A DNA stretch of 64,000 nucleotides from Blattabacterium cuenoti (GCF_014251955.1 NZ_CP059203.1:524783-588782); one strand, 5' to 3'. Shown: positions 47,145-59,480, counted from the stretch's first letter. Notes: generated by a model from the letters alone, not told the origin. Program-made: numbers and translations.

Positions 47145-48393
47145 CTATTTTCTTAAATAAAATACAAACGTTGTGTCCTCCAAAACCAAAAGTATTACAT
47201 ATACTAATTTTAACTTCTCTTTTCCTAGCTTTATTTGGTGTAAAACTAATTTTTGGATCTATATTTTCATCTATATGAAATAAATTAATAGTTGGTGGGA
47301 TAATTTTTTTTGTTAAAGGAAGTATAGAAGCAATGGCTTCTATTGCTCCTGATGCTCCTAATAAATGTCCTGTCATAGATTTGGTAGAATTAATATCAAT
47401 ATGATATACATTCTCATGAAAAACTTCTTGAATAGCTCTTACTTCCGCAAGATCTCCTAAAATAGTGGAAGTTCCATGAGAATTAATGTGATCGACTTCG
47501 GAAGATTCAATTCCAGCATCTTTAATCGCTGCTTTCATTGCTAAAATGACCCCTTTTCCTTCTGGATGAGGGGCCGTAATATGATAAGCATCTCCAGACA
47601 TTCCTACTCCTCCTATTTCTGCATAAATAGTAGCTCCTCTTTCTTTAGCATGTTGATATTCTTCAAGAATAAGACTTCCAGCTCCTTCTCCTAAAACAAA
47701 TCCATCTCTATCCTTATCAAAAGGTCGTGAAGCTGTTTTATAATCCTCATTTCTAGTTGATAATGCATGCAAAGCATTAAATCCTCCTACTCCGCTTTGT
47801 GTGATAGCAGCTTCAGAACCACCAGTAACCATGATATCTGCCTTTCCCAAACATATTAAATGATAAGCATCTACTATTGCATTAGATGATGAAGCACAAG
47901 CTGATACAGTTGCATAATTGGGGCCATGAAGTCCATAATTCATAGAAATAAATCCAGCTGTAATATCTATGAGCATTTTAGGAATAAAAAATGGACTAAA
48001 TCTAGGATATCTTCCTCCGTTTACGTAATCTGAAATAGATTTTTCTAAATTTAAAAGACCTCCTATTCCAGAAGCCCAAATGACACCTATTCGTTCTTTT
48101 TTCTCTTTAGAAAAATTTATACCACTATTTTTAACAGCTTCTGAAGAAGCTAAAATTCCATATTGAGCACACGGATCCAATTTTTTTCTTTCTTTTTTAT
48201 TAAAAAAAATACTCGGATCATAATTTTTTAATTCACAAGCGAATTTAGTTTTATATTTTTTTGTATCAAAATATGTAATAGGAGCAGCTCCACTTTTTCC
48301 ACTAATAAGTGATATCCAATATTCCTCTATATTATTTCCTATTGGATTTATAGAACCAATTCCAGTAACGACTACTCTTTTTAATTCCTCCAT
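47134..48393 (-). CDS. fabF: 3-oxoacyl-ACP synthase II
   Basis: Elongating condensing enzyme of fatty-acid synthesis. Catalytic Cys in ATVSACASSSNAIVDAY, His in INSHGTSTILGD and His in KSMTGHLLGASGAIEA. At 419 residues it is full length. It lies 60 bp after acpP and overlaps rnc. Confidence 0.97.
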   Translation of the reverse strand: MEELKRVVVTGIGSINPIGNNIEEYWISLISGKSGAAPITYFDTKKYKTKFACELKNYDPSIFFNKKERKKLDPCAQYGILASSEAVKNSGINFSKEKKERIGVIWASGIGGLLNLEKSISDYVNGGRYPRFSPFFIPKMLIDITAGFISMNYGLHGPNYATVSACASSSNAIVDAYHLICLGKADIMVTGGSEAAITQSGVGGFNALHALSTRNEDYKTASRPFDKDRDGFVLGEGAGSLILEEYQHAKERGATIYAEIGGVGMSGDAYHITAPHPEGKGVILAMKAAIKDAGIESSEVDHINSHGTSTILGDLAEVRAIQEVFHENVYHIDINSTKSMTGHLLGASGAIEAIASILPLTKKIIPPTINLFHIDENIDPKISFTPNKARKREVKISICNTFGFGGHNVCILFKKIDVI

Positions 48394-48453
48394 ACCTACT
48401 ACTATTATATAATAAATAAGTAGAAATAATCAATCAGTCTTTATTGATTATTT

Positions 48454-48756
48454 CTATGATTTATTATTAGAATCATTCTCAAAAAAACCAGTTTCACCCT
48501 CTTTATTCATCTTTTTTTTCTCATTTAAAAGATCTTCTATTGCCTGTATAGCTTCACCTACAGTAGTGATTTTTTCTGCTTTTTCATCAGAAATACTAAT
48601 ATTAAATTCTTTTTCGAATTCCATAATAAGTTCCACTATATCTAAGGAATCTGCACCTAAATCATTAGTAAAGCTAGCTATTGGAAGAATTTCATTTTCT
48701 TCTACACTCAATTTTTCTACGATAAGAGCATTAACTCTTGATGCAATATCAGACAT
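48454..48756 (-). CDS. acpP: Acyl carrier protein with C-terminal extension
   Basis: Carries acyl chains during fatty-acid synthesis. Phosphopantetheine attaches at Ser37 in [16 protein letters not shown]. The first 82 residues fit the family, which normally ends near 78. An extra tail of 18 residues ([18 protein letters not shown]) follows LLNEKKK. The tail begins just after an A8 run (T8 at 48512-48519 on plus). With one more A, the frame would read Lys-Asp-Glu-stop, giving an 84-residue protein. The extension may thus come from a one-base loss. It heads the acpP-fabF-rnc operon. Confidence 0.95.
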   Translation of the reverse strand: MSDIASRVNALIVEKLSVEENEILPIASFTNDLGADSLDIVELIMEFEKEFNISISDEKAEKITTVGEAIQAIEDLLNEKKKMNKEGETGFFENDSNNKS

Positions 48757-48852
48757 AGGATCTATAGTTTTTGTTTTTTTTATGGTACAAAATTAGTAAA
48801 CTTTTATAAATCATATATAAATTTGTATTGCATAGAAATTCAATAAAATATT

Positions 48853-50448
48853 ATGAGTTCTCTTTCTCTAGAAAATTACGGAATCCTGAATTCTTCAAAT
48901 TATTGTCAATTATCTCCTGATAAATTACAAAATTTAGTTATTCAAAATGGAATGGGAATCGAAACAAAATCTGGAGTATTAGCGGTTAATACTGGGTTAT
49001 TTACTGGAAGATCTCCTAAAGATAGATTTATTGTTAGAGATAACATTACAGAAAATAAAATTTGGTGGGATGAAAAATTTAATCAATCATTTGATCCAAA
49101 AAAATTTGATAATTTGTATCAAAAAGTAGTTAATTATTTATCTGGAAAAACATTATATATAAGAGATGGGTATCTTTGTTCCGATAAACGTTATCAGTTA
49201 AATATTCGTTCTATTAGTGAATATCCATGGTCTGATCTATTTATACATAATCTTTTTTTAAGGATTCCAAAAATTGGTAAAATCCTTCCAGATTGGTTAT
49301 TATTATGCGTTCCTGGATTTCATGCAAATCCAATAACGGATGGAACACGAAAGAAAAATTTTTCTATATTAAATTTTTTCAAAAAAATTATATTAATTGG
49401 TGGATCTGGATATACAGGGGAAATAAAAAAATCCATTTTTTCTGTTCTAAATTTCATACTTCCTACATATAAAAATGTATTTCCTATGCATTGTGCTGCA
49501 AATGTAGGAATACATCAAAAAGATACTGCTCTTTTCTTTGGATTATCTGGAACTGGAAAAACGACTATTTCCAGCGATAAAAATAGAAAATTAATAGGGG
49601 ATGATGAACATGGATGGACATATGACAACATTGTTTTTAATTTTGAAGGAGGTTGTTATGCAAAAATATTGGGAATTTCTAAAAAAAAAGAACCTATGAT
49701 TTATCATGCTATAAAAAAAGGGGCCATGTTGGAAAATGTAGTCTTCAAAAAAGGAACTAAAGAAGTTGATTATTTTAATGATTCTATCACACAGAATATA
49801 CGAATTAGTTATCCTATTAATTTTATAGAAAATATTGAAACAAAATTATTATCTTCCAATATTAGAAACATTTTTTTTCTAACTTATGATGCTTTTGGAG
49901 TATTACCTCCTATAGCAAAACTAAATAAAGCACAATCTGCTTATTATTTTTTATTGGGATATACTTCTAAAGTAGCTGGAACAGAATTTAATATAAAAAA
50001 ACCACAAGCAACTTTTTCTTCTTGTTTTGGAGCTCCGTTTATGCCTCTACATCCTATTCAATACACTAATATGTTAATAGATAAATTAGATAAAACGAAA
50101 ATCAGTGTGTGGATGGTGAATACCGGATTTATATATGGAGAAGATTCTTCAGGTGGATTTCGTATTAAATTAAAAGACACACGAAAACTTGTGCAATCTG
50201 CTTTAAATGGATCTTTATCTCAAGTCCCTTATGAGAAGGATCCCATTTTTAATTTTAAAATTCCAAAATTTTGTCCAGGAATATCTCCTAATATATTGAA
50301 TCCCAAAAAAACATGGAAAAATCAAAAAATGTATAAAGTTCAAGTAGAAAAACTTGTAAAAAAATTTATTAAACAATTTGATCCATACAGAAAGTATACG
50401 AATGAAAATATCTTATCTGGAGAACCTAAAATAAATTATCATTCATAA
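48853..50448 (+). CDS. pckA: Phosphoenolpyruvate carboxykinase (ATP)
   Basis: Converts oxaloacetate to phosphoenolpyruvate, the key gluconeogenic step. The N-terminal NTGLFTGRSPKDRF, kinase P-loop GLSGTGKTT, metal and oxaloacetate motif GDDEHGW and C-terminal NTGFIYGEDSSGG are intact. At 531 residues it is normal for the ATP type. It lets a symbiont growing on amino acids make sugars and wall precursors. It is divergent from acpP, and its last 6 bp overlap the convergent ribE. Confidence 0.97.
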   Translation: MSSLSLENYGILNSSNYCQLSPDKLQNLVIQNGMGIETKSGVLAVNTGLFTGRSPKDRFIVRDNITENKIWWDEKFNQSFDPKKFDNLYQKVVNYLSGKTLYIRDGYLCSDKRYQLNIRSISEYPWSDLFIHNLFLRIPKIGKILPDWLLLCVPGFHANPITDGTRKKNFSILNFFKKIILIGGSGYTGEIKKSIFSVLNFILPTYKNVFPMHCAANVGIHQKDTALFFGLSGTGKTTISSDKNRKLIGDDEHGWTYDNIVFNFEGGCYAKILGISKKKEPMIYHAIKKGAMLENVVFKKGTKEVDYFNDSITQNIRISYPINFIENIETKLLSSNIRNIFFLTYDAFGVLPPIAKLNKAQSAYYFLLGYTSKVAGTEFNIKKPQATFSSCFGAPFMPLHPIQYTNMLIDKLDKTKISVWMVNTGFIYGEDSSGGFRIKLKDTRKLVQSALNGSLSQVPYEKDPIFNFKIPKFCPGISPNILNPKKTWKNQKMYKVQVEKLVKKFIKQFDPYRKYTNENILSGEPKINYHS

Positions 50449-51048
50449 TTTTTTTTCAACATATTTACTAATATACTTTCCTAGTATATCAAATTCTATA
50501 TTCACAATATCTCCAATTTTTAAAAATTGGAAATTTGTTTTTTTATATGTATAAGCAATAACAGATGTGCTAAATTCATATTTAGCACATTTTACTATAG
50601 TTAAACTGATTCCATTGACGGCAATAGATCCTTTTTCTACAACTATATAATCTAAATTTTTTTTTTTATGATGAAAAGAAAAAGAAAAAATCCAACTTCC
50701 ATTTTTATTATCTATTTCAATTATTTTAGCTGTTGTATCTATATGTCCTTGTACAATATGTCCGTTGAATCTTTCATTAATTTTCATTCCACGTTCTAAA
50801 TTAACTTCATCATTTATTTTTAAGGCATTTAAATTAGTACGATATAAAGTTTCTTCAGAAGCAATGACTGAATAAATTTTTTGATTATTATTTATATTTA
50901 TTATGGTGAAGCATATTCCATTATGAGAAATACTTTGATTAATTTTTATTTTATCTAAAAACGGATTATTAAAAGTAATATAAAGATTGTTTTTCTCACG
51001 ATATAATCTATGGACTTTTGTTGTACATTCTATAACTCCAGTAAACAT
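50443..51048 (-). CDS. ribE: Riboflavin synthase alpha chain
   Basis: Dismutates two dimethyl-ribityl-lumazine molecules to riboflavin. Two tandem lumazine-binding domains: the first starts MFTGVIECTTKVHRL, the second RFNGHIVQGHIDTTAKI. ISHNGICFTI and VAVNGISLTIV-type motifs appear in each. 201 residues, full length. With ribF downstream on the other strand it shows flavin self-sufficiency. Confidence 0.96.
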   Translation of the reverse strand: MFTGVIECTTKVHRLYREKNNLYITFNNPFLDKIKINQSISHNGICFTIININNNQKIYSVIASEETLYRTNLNALKINDEVNLERGMKINERFNGHIVQGHIDTTAKIIEIDNKNGSWIFSFSFHHKKKNLDYIVVEKGSIAVNGISLTIVKCAKYEFSTSVIAYTYKKTNFQFLKIGDIVNIEFDILGKYISKYVEKKL

Positions 51049-51121
51049 AAAAAAAAAATTAATTTTAATCTAATAATAAAAAACATAATTTCAATTAAAA
51101 ATTGAAAAAAATTCATGTTCT

Positions 51122-52159
51122 ATGAATAGGAAAAATAAAATTAAAGTCGGAGTCTCCACTGGAGATATCAATGGAATAGGAATGGAAATATTTTTAAAGG
51201 TATGTCGTAAAAAAAAACTTCTAGATTTTTTTACCCCAATATTATTTGGATCTAAAAAATTATGTCATTATTACAAAAAAATTCTAAATATTGAAGTTAG
51301 TAATATCCGAGAAATAAAAAATTTAAAAGAAGTTGTTGATTATAAAATCAATGTTATAAATATTTGGAAAGAGGATATTCAATTTGATTCAATTAAAATG
51401 AATCCTGATTCAGGAAAATATCCTATTTTATCTTTACAAAAAGCAGCAAAAGCTTTAAAAGAAGAAAAAATAGATGTTCTTGTAACATCTCCAGTAAACA
51501 AAAATTGTATGAATGTTAAAGGATTTTCTTTTTTTGGTCATACCGAATATTTACAAAATATTTTGGAAGGAGAATCATTAATGATCATGATTCATGATAC
51601 TTTAAAAATAGCTTTAGTTACGAATCATTTACCATTGAAAAATGTGAGTTATGAACTCACTTTAAAAAAAATTATAAAATCTATAAAAATTTTACATCAA
51701 TCTTTAATAGTCGATTTTGCTATAGAAAAACCAAAAATTGCAGTGTTAGGATGCAATCCTCATTCAGGGGAAAATGGATTAATTGGAGACGAAGAAAAAA
51801 CAAAAATTAAACCAGCTGTTGATTATTTTTTTCAAAAAAAAAAATTATTAGTTTTTGGTCCTTATTCCCCAGATGGATTTTTTGGAAATCATAGTTTTCG
51901 TAATTTTGATGCTGTTTTAGCAATGTATCACGATCAAGGGTTGATTCCTTTTAAAACATTAACATTTAATGAAGGAGTAAATTTTACTGCAGGTCTTTCT
52001 CAGATACGAACTTCTCCCGATCATGGAGTTGCATATGATATTGCCAAAAAAGGAATTGCTAATGAAAATTCTTTTGAAGAAGCTATTTTCAGTGCAATAA
52101 AAATATTCAAAAATAGAAAAGAACATATGAAAATTATAACTTCAAAAAATATTCTATAA
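51122..52159 (+). CDS. pdxA: 4-hydroxythreonine-4-phosphate dehydrogenase
   Basis: A step of the DXP-independent-of-salvage pyridoxal phosphate (B6) pathway. The N-terminal VSTGDINGIGMEI and all three metal-binding histidines are present: FFGHTEYL, LGCNPHSGENG and MYHDQGLIPFK. ITSPVNK is seen as VTSPVNKNCM. At 345 residues it is normal. It is divergent from ribE by 73 bp and ends 1 bp from the convergent atpC. Confidence 0.95.
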   Translation: MNRKNKIKVGVSTGDINGIGMEIFLKVCRKKKLLDFFTPILFGSKKLCHYYKKILNIEVSNIREIKNLKEVVDYKINVINIWKEDIQFDSIKMNPDSGKYPILSLQKAAKALKEEKIDVLVTSPVNKNCMNVKGFSFFGHTEYLQNILEGESLMIMIHDTLKIALVTNHLPLKNVSYELTLKKIIKSIKILHQSLIVDFAIEKPKIAVLGCNPHSGENGLIGDEEKTKIKPAVDYFFQKKKLLVFGPYSPDGFFGNHSFRNFDAVLAMYHDQGLIPFKTLTFNEGVNFTAGLSQIRTSPDHGVAYDIAKKGIANENSFEEAIFSAIKIFKNRKEHMKIITSKNIL

Positions 52160-52160
52160 T

Positions 52161-52400
52161 CTATAAAATGACAATAACAATATTTTTTTTGACTTGCAAC
52201 AATCCTCCATTGATTTTTTTTATTAAAAAATTTTTATGATTATTATGAGATAATTTTAGGAATCCTACTCCTAATAAAGATATCATAGAGTCATGATTTT
52301 CCAATATTTGAAAAGATCCATTGATTCCAGGAACTGTCATAGATATTATTGCACTATCTTGATACAAAACTTTTTCATAATTAATAATTGTAACCTTCAT
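52161..52400 (-). CDS. atpC: ATP synthase epsilon subunit (short, N-terminal domain only)
   Basis: 79 residues forming only the beta-sandwich domain: VPGINGSFQILENHDSMIS and KINGGLLQVKKN. The C-terminal helical hairpin, which inhibits ATP hydrolysis in longer epsilon subunits, is absent. Short epsilon subunits are usual in Bacteroidota. It lies 32 bp after atpD; the other F-ATPase genes are elsewhere. Confidence 0.92.
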   Translation of the reverse strand: MKVTIINYEKVLYQDSAIISMTVPGINGSFQILENHDSMISLLGVGFLKLSHNNHKNFLIKKINGGLLQVKKNIVIVIL

Positions 52401-52432
52401 GTTGTTTTGTTAAAAATTTTATTTTTTATTAT

Positions 52433-53998
<1,566 letters not shown>

Positions 53999-54057
53999 CT
54001 ATGAGTATACGCAAATCATTTATCTTTGTAAATGTAAGAGAAAAAAGGTAAAAAATT

Positions 54058-55002
54058 TTGAAAATTTATTCATTCATTGATGAATTTTCTTCTCTTCTCC
54101 CATGTGTATTTACACTTGGAGTTTTTGATGGAGTTCATAGAGGTCATCAAAAAATCATTCAAAATTTAGTTTTTAGAGCAAAAAAAGAGAAATTATTTTG
54201 TTCAGTTTTAATTACTTTTCATCCACATCCAAAAGAAATATTAGAGCCTAACAAAAAAATTTTCTATTTAAATACTCTTTCTGAAAGAATTTATAACCTG
54301 AAAAAAACAGGAATAGAGCATTTAATCATTCATCCTTTTACTGTCAATTTTTCAAAGTTAAGTACAAAAGATTTTTTGCAAAAAATAGTATCTTCTAAAT
54401 TAAAAATTAAACAATTTATTACAGGATATGATTCCCATATTGGAAGGAATAGAGATGGATCTTCTCATCATTTAAGGAAACTTTCTTCTATTTATGGATT
54501 TAAACTTTTTCAAGTAAATCCTTGTAAATTTAACAATAAAATTATAAGTTCTACTAATATCCGTAAATCTCTTATCAAAGGAAATATAGAATGGGCGAAT
54601 AAAGCTTTAGGATACTCGTATACTTTATCTGGTTTTGTGATCAAAGGAAATGGAATCGGAAGAATTTTAAATTATCCCACTGCTAATATTCAAGTTGATC
54701 CAAAAAAATTAATTCCAAAACAAGGAGTCTATGCTGTAAAAATTAATTATTTACATAATACTTATCAAGGTATGTTAAATATAGGAATATGTCCTACTAT
54801 TAGAAGAAAAAATAAAAAAGTAAAGATAGAAGTTCATATATTTGATTTTCATAAAAATATTTATGGAAAAAAAATAGAGATATTGATCATTCAAATTATT
54901 CGTGAAGAAAAAAGATTCAATACACTTCAAAATCTAAAAATGCAAATGGATCAAGATAAAATCAAAATAAAAGATTTTTTTCATAAAAAATTTTTTCAAT
55001 AA
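54058..55002 (+). CDS. ribF: Bifunctional riboflavin kinase / FAD synthetase (TTG start)
   Basis: Makes FMN and then FAD. The N-terminal FAD synthetase domain has TLGVFDGVHRGHQKII and FITGYDSHIGRNRDG. The C-terminal riboflavin kinase domain has GFVIKGNGIGRILNYPTANI and GVYAVKI. At 314 residues it is full length. The frame opens with a TTG (54058) followed by KIYSFIDEF, matching homologue starts, and no ATG precedes the conserved region. It is divergent from atpD by 71 bp. Confidence 0.94.
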   Translation: MKIYSFIDEFSSLLPCVFTLGVFDGVHRGHQKIIQNLVFRAKKEKLFCSVLITFHPHPKEILEPNKKIFYLNTLSERIYNLKKTGIEHLIIHPFTVNFSKLSTKDFLQKIVSSKLKIKQFITGYDSHIGRNRDGSSHHLRKLSSIYGFKLFQVNPCKFNNKIISSTNIRKSLIKGNIEWANKALGYSYTLSGFVIKGNGIGRILNYPTANIQVDPKKLIPKQGVYAVKINYLHNTYQGMLNIGICPTIRRKNKKVKIEVHIFDFHKNIYGKKIEILIIQIIREEKRFNTLQNLKMQMDQDKIKIKDFFHKKFFQ

Positions 55003-55019
55003 ATCATTGATTGTGAATT

Positions 55020-57835
55020 GTGAAAAATAAAATAGATCAAATAATTCAATATCTTCTTTTTTTAAGAAAAAAAAAGGAATATGTCAAAAAAAAATTTCTA
55101 ATAGTATCATTTGATAATTGTCTTATAGAAGAGATAAGAAAAAAATATAGTACAAAGTTTAACAGTTTTTCCAAGACTCCTCCTCCTACGAAAGTAGTTA
55201 TCTCTACAATAGAGAAATTTCTAGAAAAAATTTCTGGATTATCTTTATCCCATAGAGATTATGTTCTTTTGTTTTTTTTCTACATATTAAAAAAAAAAAC
55301 AGTGTTTTAGCAAAAAATTTCAATGATTTTTTAAAATGGGCTCCTAATATTTTGAATGATTTTCATGATTTGGATATGAATCTGATTCAGTTAAAGTCTT
55401 TTTTTTCTTATATCATTTCTACAGAAAAAATAAAAGATTGGAATCCAAATCTTTTAGAAAAAGAAAAAAAAAATTTTTTCTTTTGGGAAGAAATTTATAA
55501 GTCTTACTACATTCTTCAATATCAACTTTTGAAAAAAGGAAAAGCTTATCCTGGAATGCTTTTTAGAATTTCTTTTTTTAGATTAAAACATTTTTTAATC
55601 CACAATAAAAATGTACAGATAGTATTCTTGATGACAAAATATCATTTGATTCATGAATATGAGAAAAAATTCATGAATCAAATGATTCATTTGAATCAAA
55701 AATCTATTATAATAGATCATTTATCTAATGATAATAAAAATAAAAAAGATAATTATTATGATTTTTTTATCAAAAAAAAATGCCAACCAATTTCAATAAG
55801 TGAAATTATCAATTTCAAACTTAATCAGATAAAAATAATTAGTGTTTCTAAAGAACTTGAACAAGTTTCTATTGTAGAAAAACTAATTTGTAAACTTATT
55901 AAAAACGGAAAAAAACCACATCAAATAGTTATAATCTTAGGAGATAATTATTTATCTATTCCTTTATTTCATTCTCTAAAAAAAATTATAGGAGTTAATT
56001 TATCCATCATGAATTATCCATTCAAATATCTTCCTATTCATTCTACTTTTTATTCAGTTTTTCAATTACTCTTAAGAAAAGAAAAATTTAAAAAATTTCA
56101 TAAAAAAGATATTATGAGAATATTATTTGATGGATATATCCAAAAAATTTTTTTTTGGAAAAAAAAATTATCATTAATTATGGAAAATTTGAATACTGAA
56201 AATTCAGATTTTCTATCTGAATCTATGATTCATAAATATTTATCAAAAAACGATTTAGAAATTATTTTTCAAATACAAACTAATAGTGCTAAAAAATGCC
56301 TTATTGGCATTATTAGTTTCATAAAATTATTAAAAAACTTTTTTTTTCTGAAAATAGAAAAACATATGTTAGAATTAAAATTTCTATCAAGATTAGAAGT
56401 TTATATGAAAAAACTAAAAATACTAGTCAGAAAAGCAGAAGATAGTTTTTTTGGAATCAAAGACGTATTCAATATATATCAACAATTTATAAATACAGAA
56501 AAAATACAATATAGACAACTTCATGCTCATAAAGAAAAAGGATTATTGCCTGTGATAGGATTTATGGATAAGAATCCACTATTATCTTTTGAAGATTTTG
56601 AAATAACAATTATGACTTCTGTTAACGAAGGAATTATTCCACCAGACAAAAAAAAATATAATACTTTTATTCCCTTTGATATTCGTAAAAAATTAAATCT
56701 TCCTATTTTTCAAGAAAATGAAGAAATCTATTTTCATCATTTTAGAAATATTTTGCAAACATCGAAAAATGTTTATTTGATATACAAAAATCAACCAGAT
56801 GAACTGAATTCTGGAGAAAAAAGCCGTTTTATTCATCAAATAGAAATGAATTATGATTTTTCAACTGAAAAAAAAGAAAATATTCCATTTATTAATTTTT
56901 CAAAAAGATCTCCCCTTGTTATCAAAAAAACGGAATCTATGATTCAACGTTTATATGAACTTGCTAGTCATGGATTTTCTCCTTCTTCGATTCATTTATA
57001 TAATTGCAATCCACTTCTGTTTTACTATAAAAAAATTATTGGATTAAAGAATATAGAAGAAATTTCTTTCAAACAAAAAATAGGAAAAATAGTACACAAA
57101 ATATTGGAAATTTTATATAATCCTATTAAAGGTCATTTATTAACTATAGATTGCATAAATACAATCAAAAAAAATTATGAATCTATTACAAATAAATTTT
57201 TATTAGAAACTCAAAAAACTTTCCTTTCTTCTATGGAAGGAAAAAAAATGTTAATACTTTCAATTGTAAAAACTTACATAAATAATTTTATTTTATGGGA
57301 TGAAAAATTTGTTCATAAAGGTCATCAAATTGTCATTAAAGAATTAGAATATAGTCTTTCAACAAAATTAGACATTCGATTTCAAAAAAAAGTAAATCTA
57401 TACGGAATTATAGATCGTATAGATGAATGTGATGGAATTACACGTATTATTGATTATAAAATAGGAACAACAAAATTAAAAAATATTCATATTTACTTGA
57501 ACAAAATTGAAAATATATTTCATAACCCTAATCATGGAAATATTATGCAATTATTAATTTATGTTTATTTATGGTTTAAATCCTCTAAATTTTTAGGATA
57601 CAAAAAAAAACCTCCAATTATTGGAATTGTTTCTCCTGAAAAAGGAGGAGAAAACTCTATGTTAATAACTCCTATAATTTTTTTTCATAAAAAAAAAATG
57701 AATATTTCGTATAAAAATTATATAAAAAACTTTCTTCCCCATCTAATGAATAGAATTTATGAAATTTTAGATCCAAAAACTCCTATTATAGAAAATAATA
57801 ATACTAATTTTAGTTTTAATTTTAATGATCCTTAA
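55020..57835 (+). CDS. AddB-like PD-(D/E)XK exonuclease, frame broken in a poly(A)11 run
   Basis: A large Bacteroidota protein related to the AddB/RecB nuclease of double-strand break repair. A GTG at 55020 opens 92 in-frame codons, ending just after an A11 run (55289-55299). The remainder reads in another frame: SVLAKNFNDFLKWAPNIL, ILNDFHDLDMNLIQL, FFWEEIYKSYYILQ. The C-terminal nuclease domain has GKIVHKILEILY and GIIDRIDECDGITRIIDYKIG, with the Asp and DxK catalytic residues. One added A gives about 938 residues, the usual size. Catalytic residues are intact. The AddA-type helicase partner is not in this window. The last 14 bp overlap the convergent leuB. Confidence 0.8.
55289..55299 (+). 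repeat. Poly(A)11 frameshift site in the AddB-like gene
   Basis: Eleven A's after TT. The upstream frame reads Lys-Lys-Lys-Thr-Val-Phe-stop; with twelve A's it continues as Lys-Lys-Lys-Asn-Ser-Val-Leu into the conserved downstream part. Confidence 0.92.
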
Positions 57836-58877
57836 TATATTTTTCTATATAATTTCCCACTTCTTCAGTGGTTACGAAAGAAGAATCTATTATATCAGAT
57901 GTACAAATTTTTTCTTCAATAGAGCTTTTTACTGCTTTTTCCAAAAGAATTTTTTCTTTGTACATTCCAAAATATTCTAACATCATAGATGCTGAAAGAA
58001 TACATCCTAATGGATTTGCTATATTTTTTCCTTCTGCTTGGGGATAAGATCCATGTACTGGTTCAAACAGAGATTGATTTTTTCCAATAGAAGCTGATGG
58101 AAGTAATCCCAAAGAACTAGTAATAACACTTGCTTCATCTGAAAGAATATCTCCAAACATATTATCCGTTAGAATAACATCAAATTTTTTGGGATTTAGA
58201 ATAATTTGCATAGCAGCATTGTCTATATATAAAAACTCTAAATATACATCAGGATAATTTGATGACATTTTCTTAATAACTTCACGCCATAATCTAGAAG
58301 TTTCTAAAACATTAGCTTTATCCACTAAAGATATTTTTTTCTTACGAGAAAGTGCTGCTTGAAAAGCCATTTTTCCAATTCTTTCAATTTCTTTCTTGGA
58401 ATAAACACAATAATCATAAGCTTCTTTTCCATTTTTAGAACGACCTTTTTCCCCAAAATAAATTCCACCAGTTAATTCTCTATATATCAAAAAATTAACT
58501 TTTTTTAATCGTTCTTTTTTGATAGGAGATTTCTCGATATTTGAATAAGGAATTATAGGACGTATATTACAATACAACCCCATTTTTTTTCTAAGTTTCA
58601 ATAGACCATCTTCCGGTCTCATTCCTATTGGATAATGATCGTATTTTGAATTTCCTATAGATCCAAATAAAACGGCATCTGATTTTAAACAACTGTCTAT
58701 AGTTTTTTTTGGCATAGGATTTCCAAATTTCTCTATAGCTTTAGATCCTGCTATCATTTTTTTAATCATAAAATTATGACAAAATTTTTCTCCAATAGAA
58801 TTCAAAACTTTTATTGCTTGTTTTATTACTTCAGGGCCAATCCCATCTCCTTCTATGACTACTACATTTTTTTTCAT
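57822..58877 (-). CDS. leuB: 3-isopropylmalate dehydrogenase
   Basis: Oxidative decarboxylation step of leucine synthesis. N-terminal VIEGDGIGPEVIKQA, substrate motif YRELTGGIYFGEKG and metal-binding TDNMFGDILSDEASVI, then the NAD-binding LFEPVHGSYPQAEGK. At 351 residues it is full length. It is the last gene of leuACDB, starting 3 bp after leuD, and it overlaps the AddB-like gene by 14 bp tail to tail. Confidence 0.97.
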   Translation of the reverse strand: MKKNVVVIEGDGIGPEVIKQAIKVLNSIGEKFCHNFMIKKMIAGSKAIEKFGNPMPKKTIDSCLKSDAVLFGSIGNSKYDHYPIGMRPEDGLLKLRKKMGLYCNIRPIIPYSNIEKSPIKKERLKKVNFLIYRELTGGIYFGEKGRSKNGKEAYDYCVYSKKEIERIGKMAFQAALSRKKKISLVDKANVLETSRLWREVIKKMSSNYPDVYLEFLYIDNAAMQIILNPKKFDVILTDNMFGDILSDEASVITSSLGLLPSASIGKNQSLFEPVHGSYPQAEGKNIANPLGCILSASMMLEYFGMYKEKILLEKAVKSSIEEKICTSDIIDSSFVTTEEVGNYIEKYIKDH

Positions 58878-58880
58878 ATA

Positions 58881-59480
58881 TCAAAAATTAAAAAACAATC
58901 TTCTCTTTTCAAAAGACTTTATCTTTTCTTTAAGAGAAACTAAAAAATCTATATCATCAGATCCATTTATAAAACAATTTTTTTTGTATGGATGAATATA
59001 GAATTTTTCAAACTCTCCTGTTTCTACTATTGTTACAACTTGTTCTATTAAATTGACTCTAACATTTGTAGATGGTTGATTGATAATAATATCAAATAAT
59101 TTTTTCAAAAAATATTCTGAAATTTCTACAACTAACAATCCATTATTTAAGGCATTTTCTTTAAAAAGATCTGCAAAAAAACTAGATATAACTACTTGAA
59201 ATCCATAATCATAAATACCCCATACTGCATGTTCACGACTAGATCCACATCCAAAATTTCTTCCTGATAAAAGAATTTTTCCGGAAAAAATAGAATTATT
59301 TAAGATAAAATCTTTTTTTAAAGATCCATTTTTTTCATAACGCCAATCTCTAAAAAGATTTTTTGCATATTCTTCACGTTTTGTTTGTTTCAAAAAACGA
59401 GCTGGCATAATTTGATCTGTATCTACATCCACCATGGACAAGGGAACAACTCTGCTAGTTAACACAGTGAATTTTTTCAT
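58881..59480 (-). CDS. leuD: 3-isopropylmalate dehydratase small subunit
   Basis: Swivel domain of isopropylmalate isomerase. MVDVDTDQIMPARFLK and the conserved NFGCGSSREHAVWG are intact, followed by SSFFADLFKENALNNGLL. 199 residues, normal. It overlaps leuC by 4 bp (coupled). Confidence 0.97.
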   Translation of the reverse strand: MKKFTVLTSRVVPLSMVDVDTDQIMPARFLKQTKREEYAKNLFRDWRYEKNGSLKKDFILNNSIFSGKILLSGRNFGCGSSREHAVWGIYDYGFQVVISSFFADLFKENALNNGLLVVEISEYFLKKLFDIIINQPSTNVRVNLIEQVVTIVETGEFEKFYIHPYKKNCFINGSDDIDFLVSLKEKIKSFEKRRLFFNF

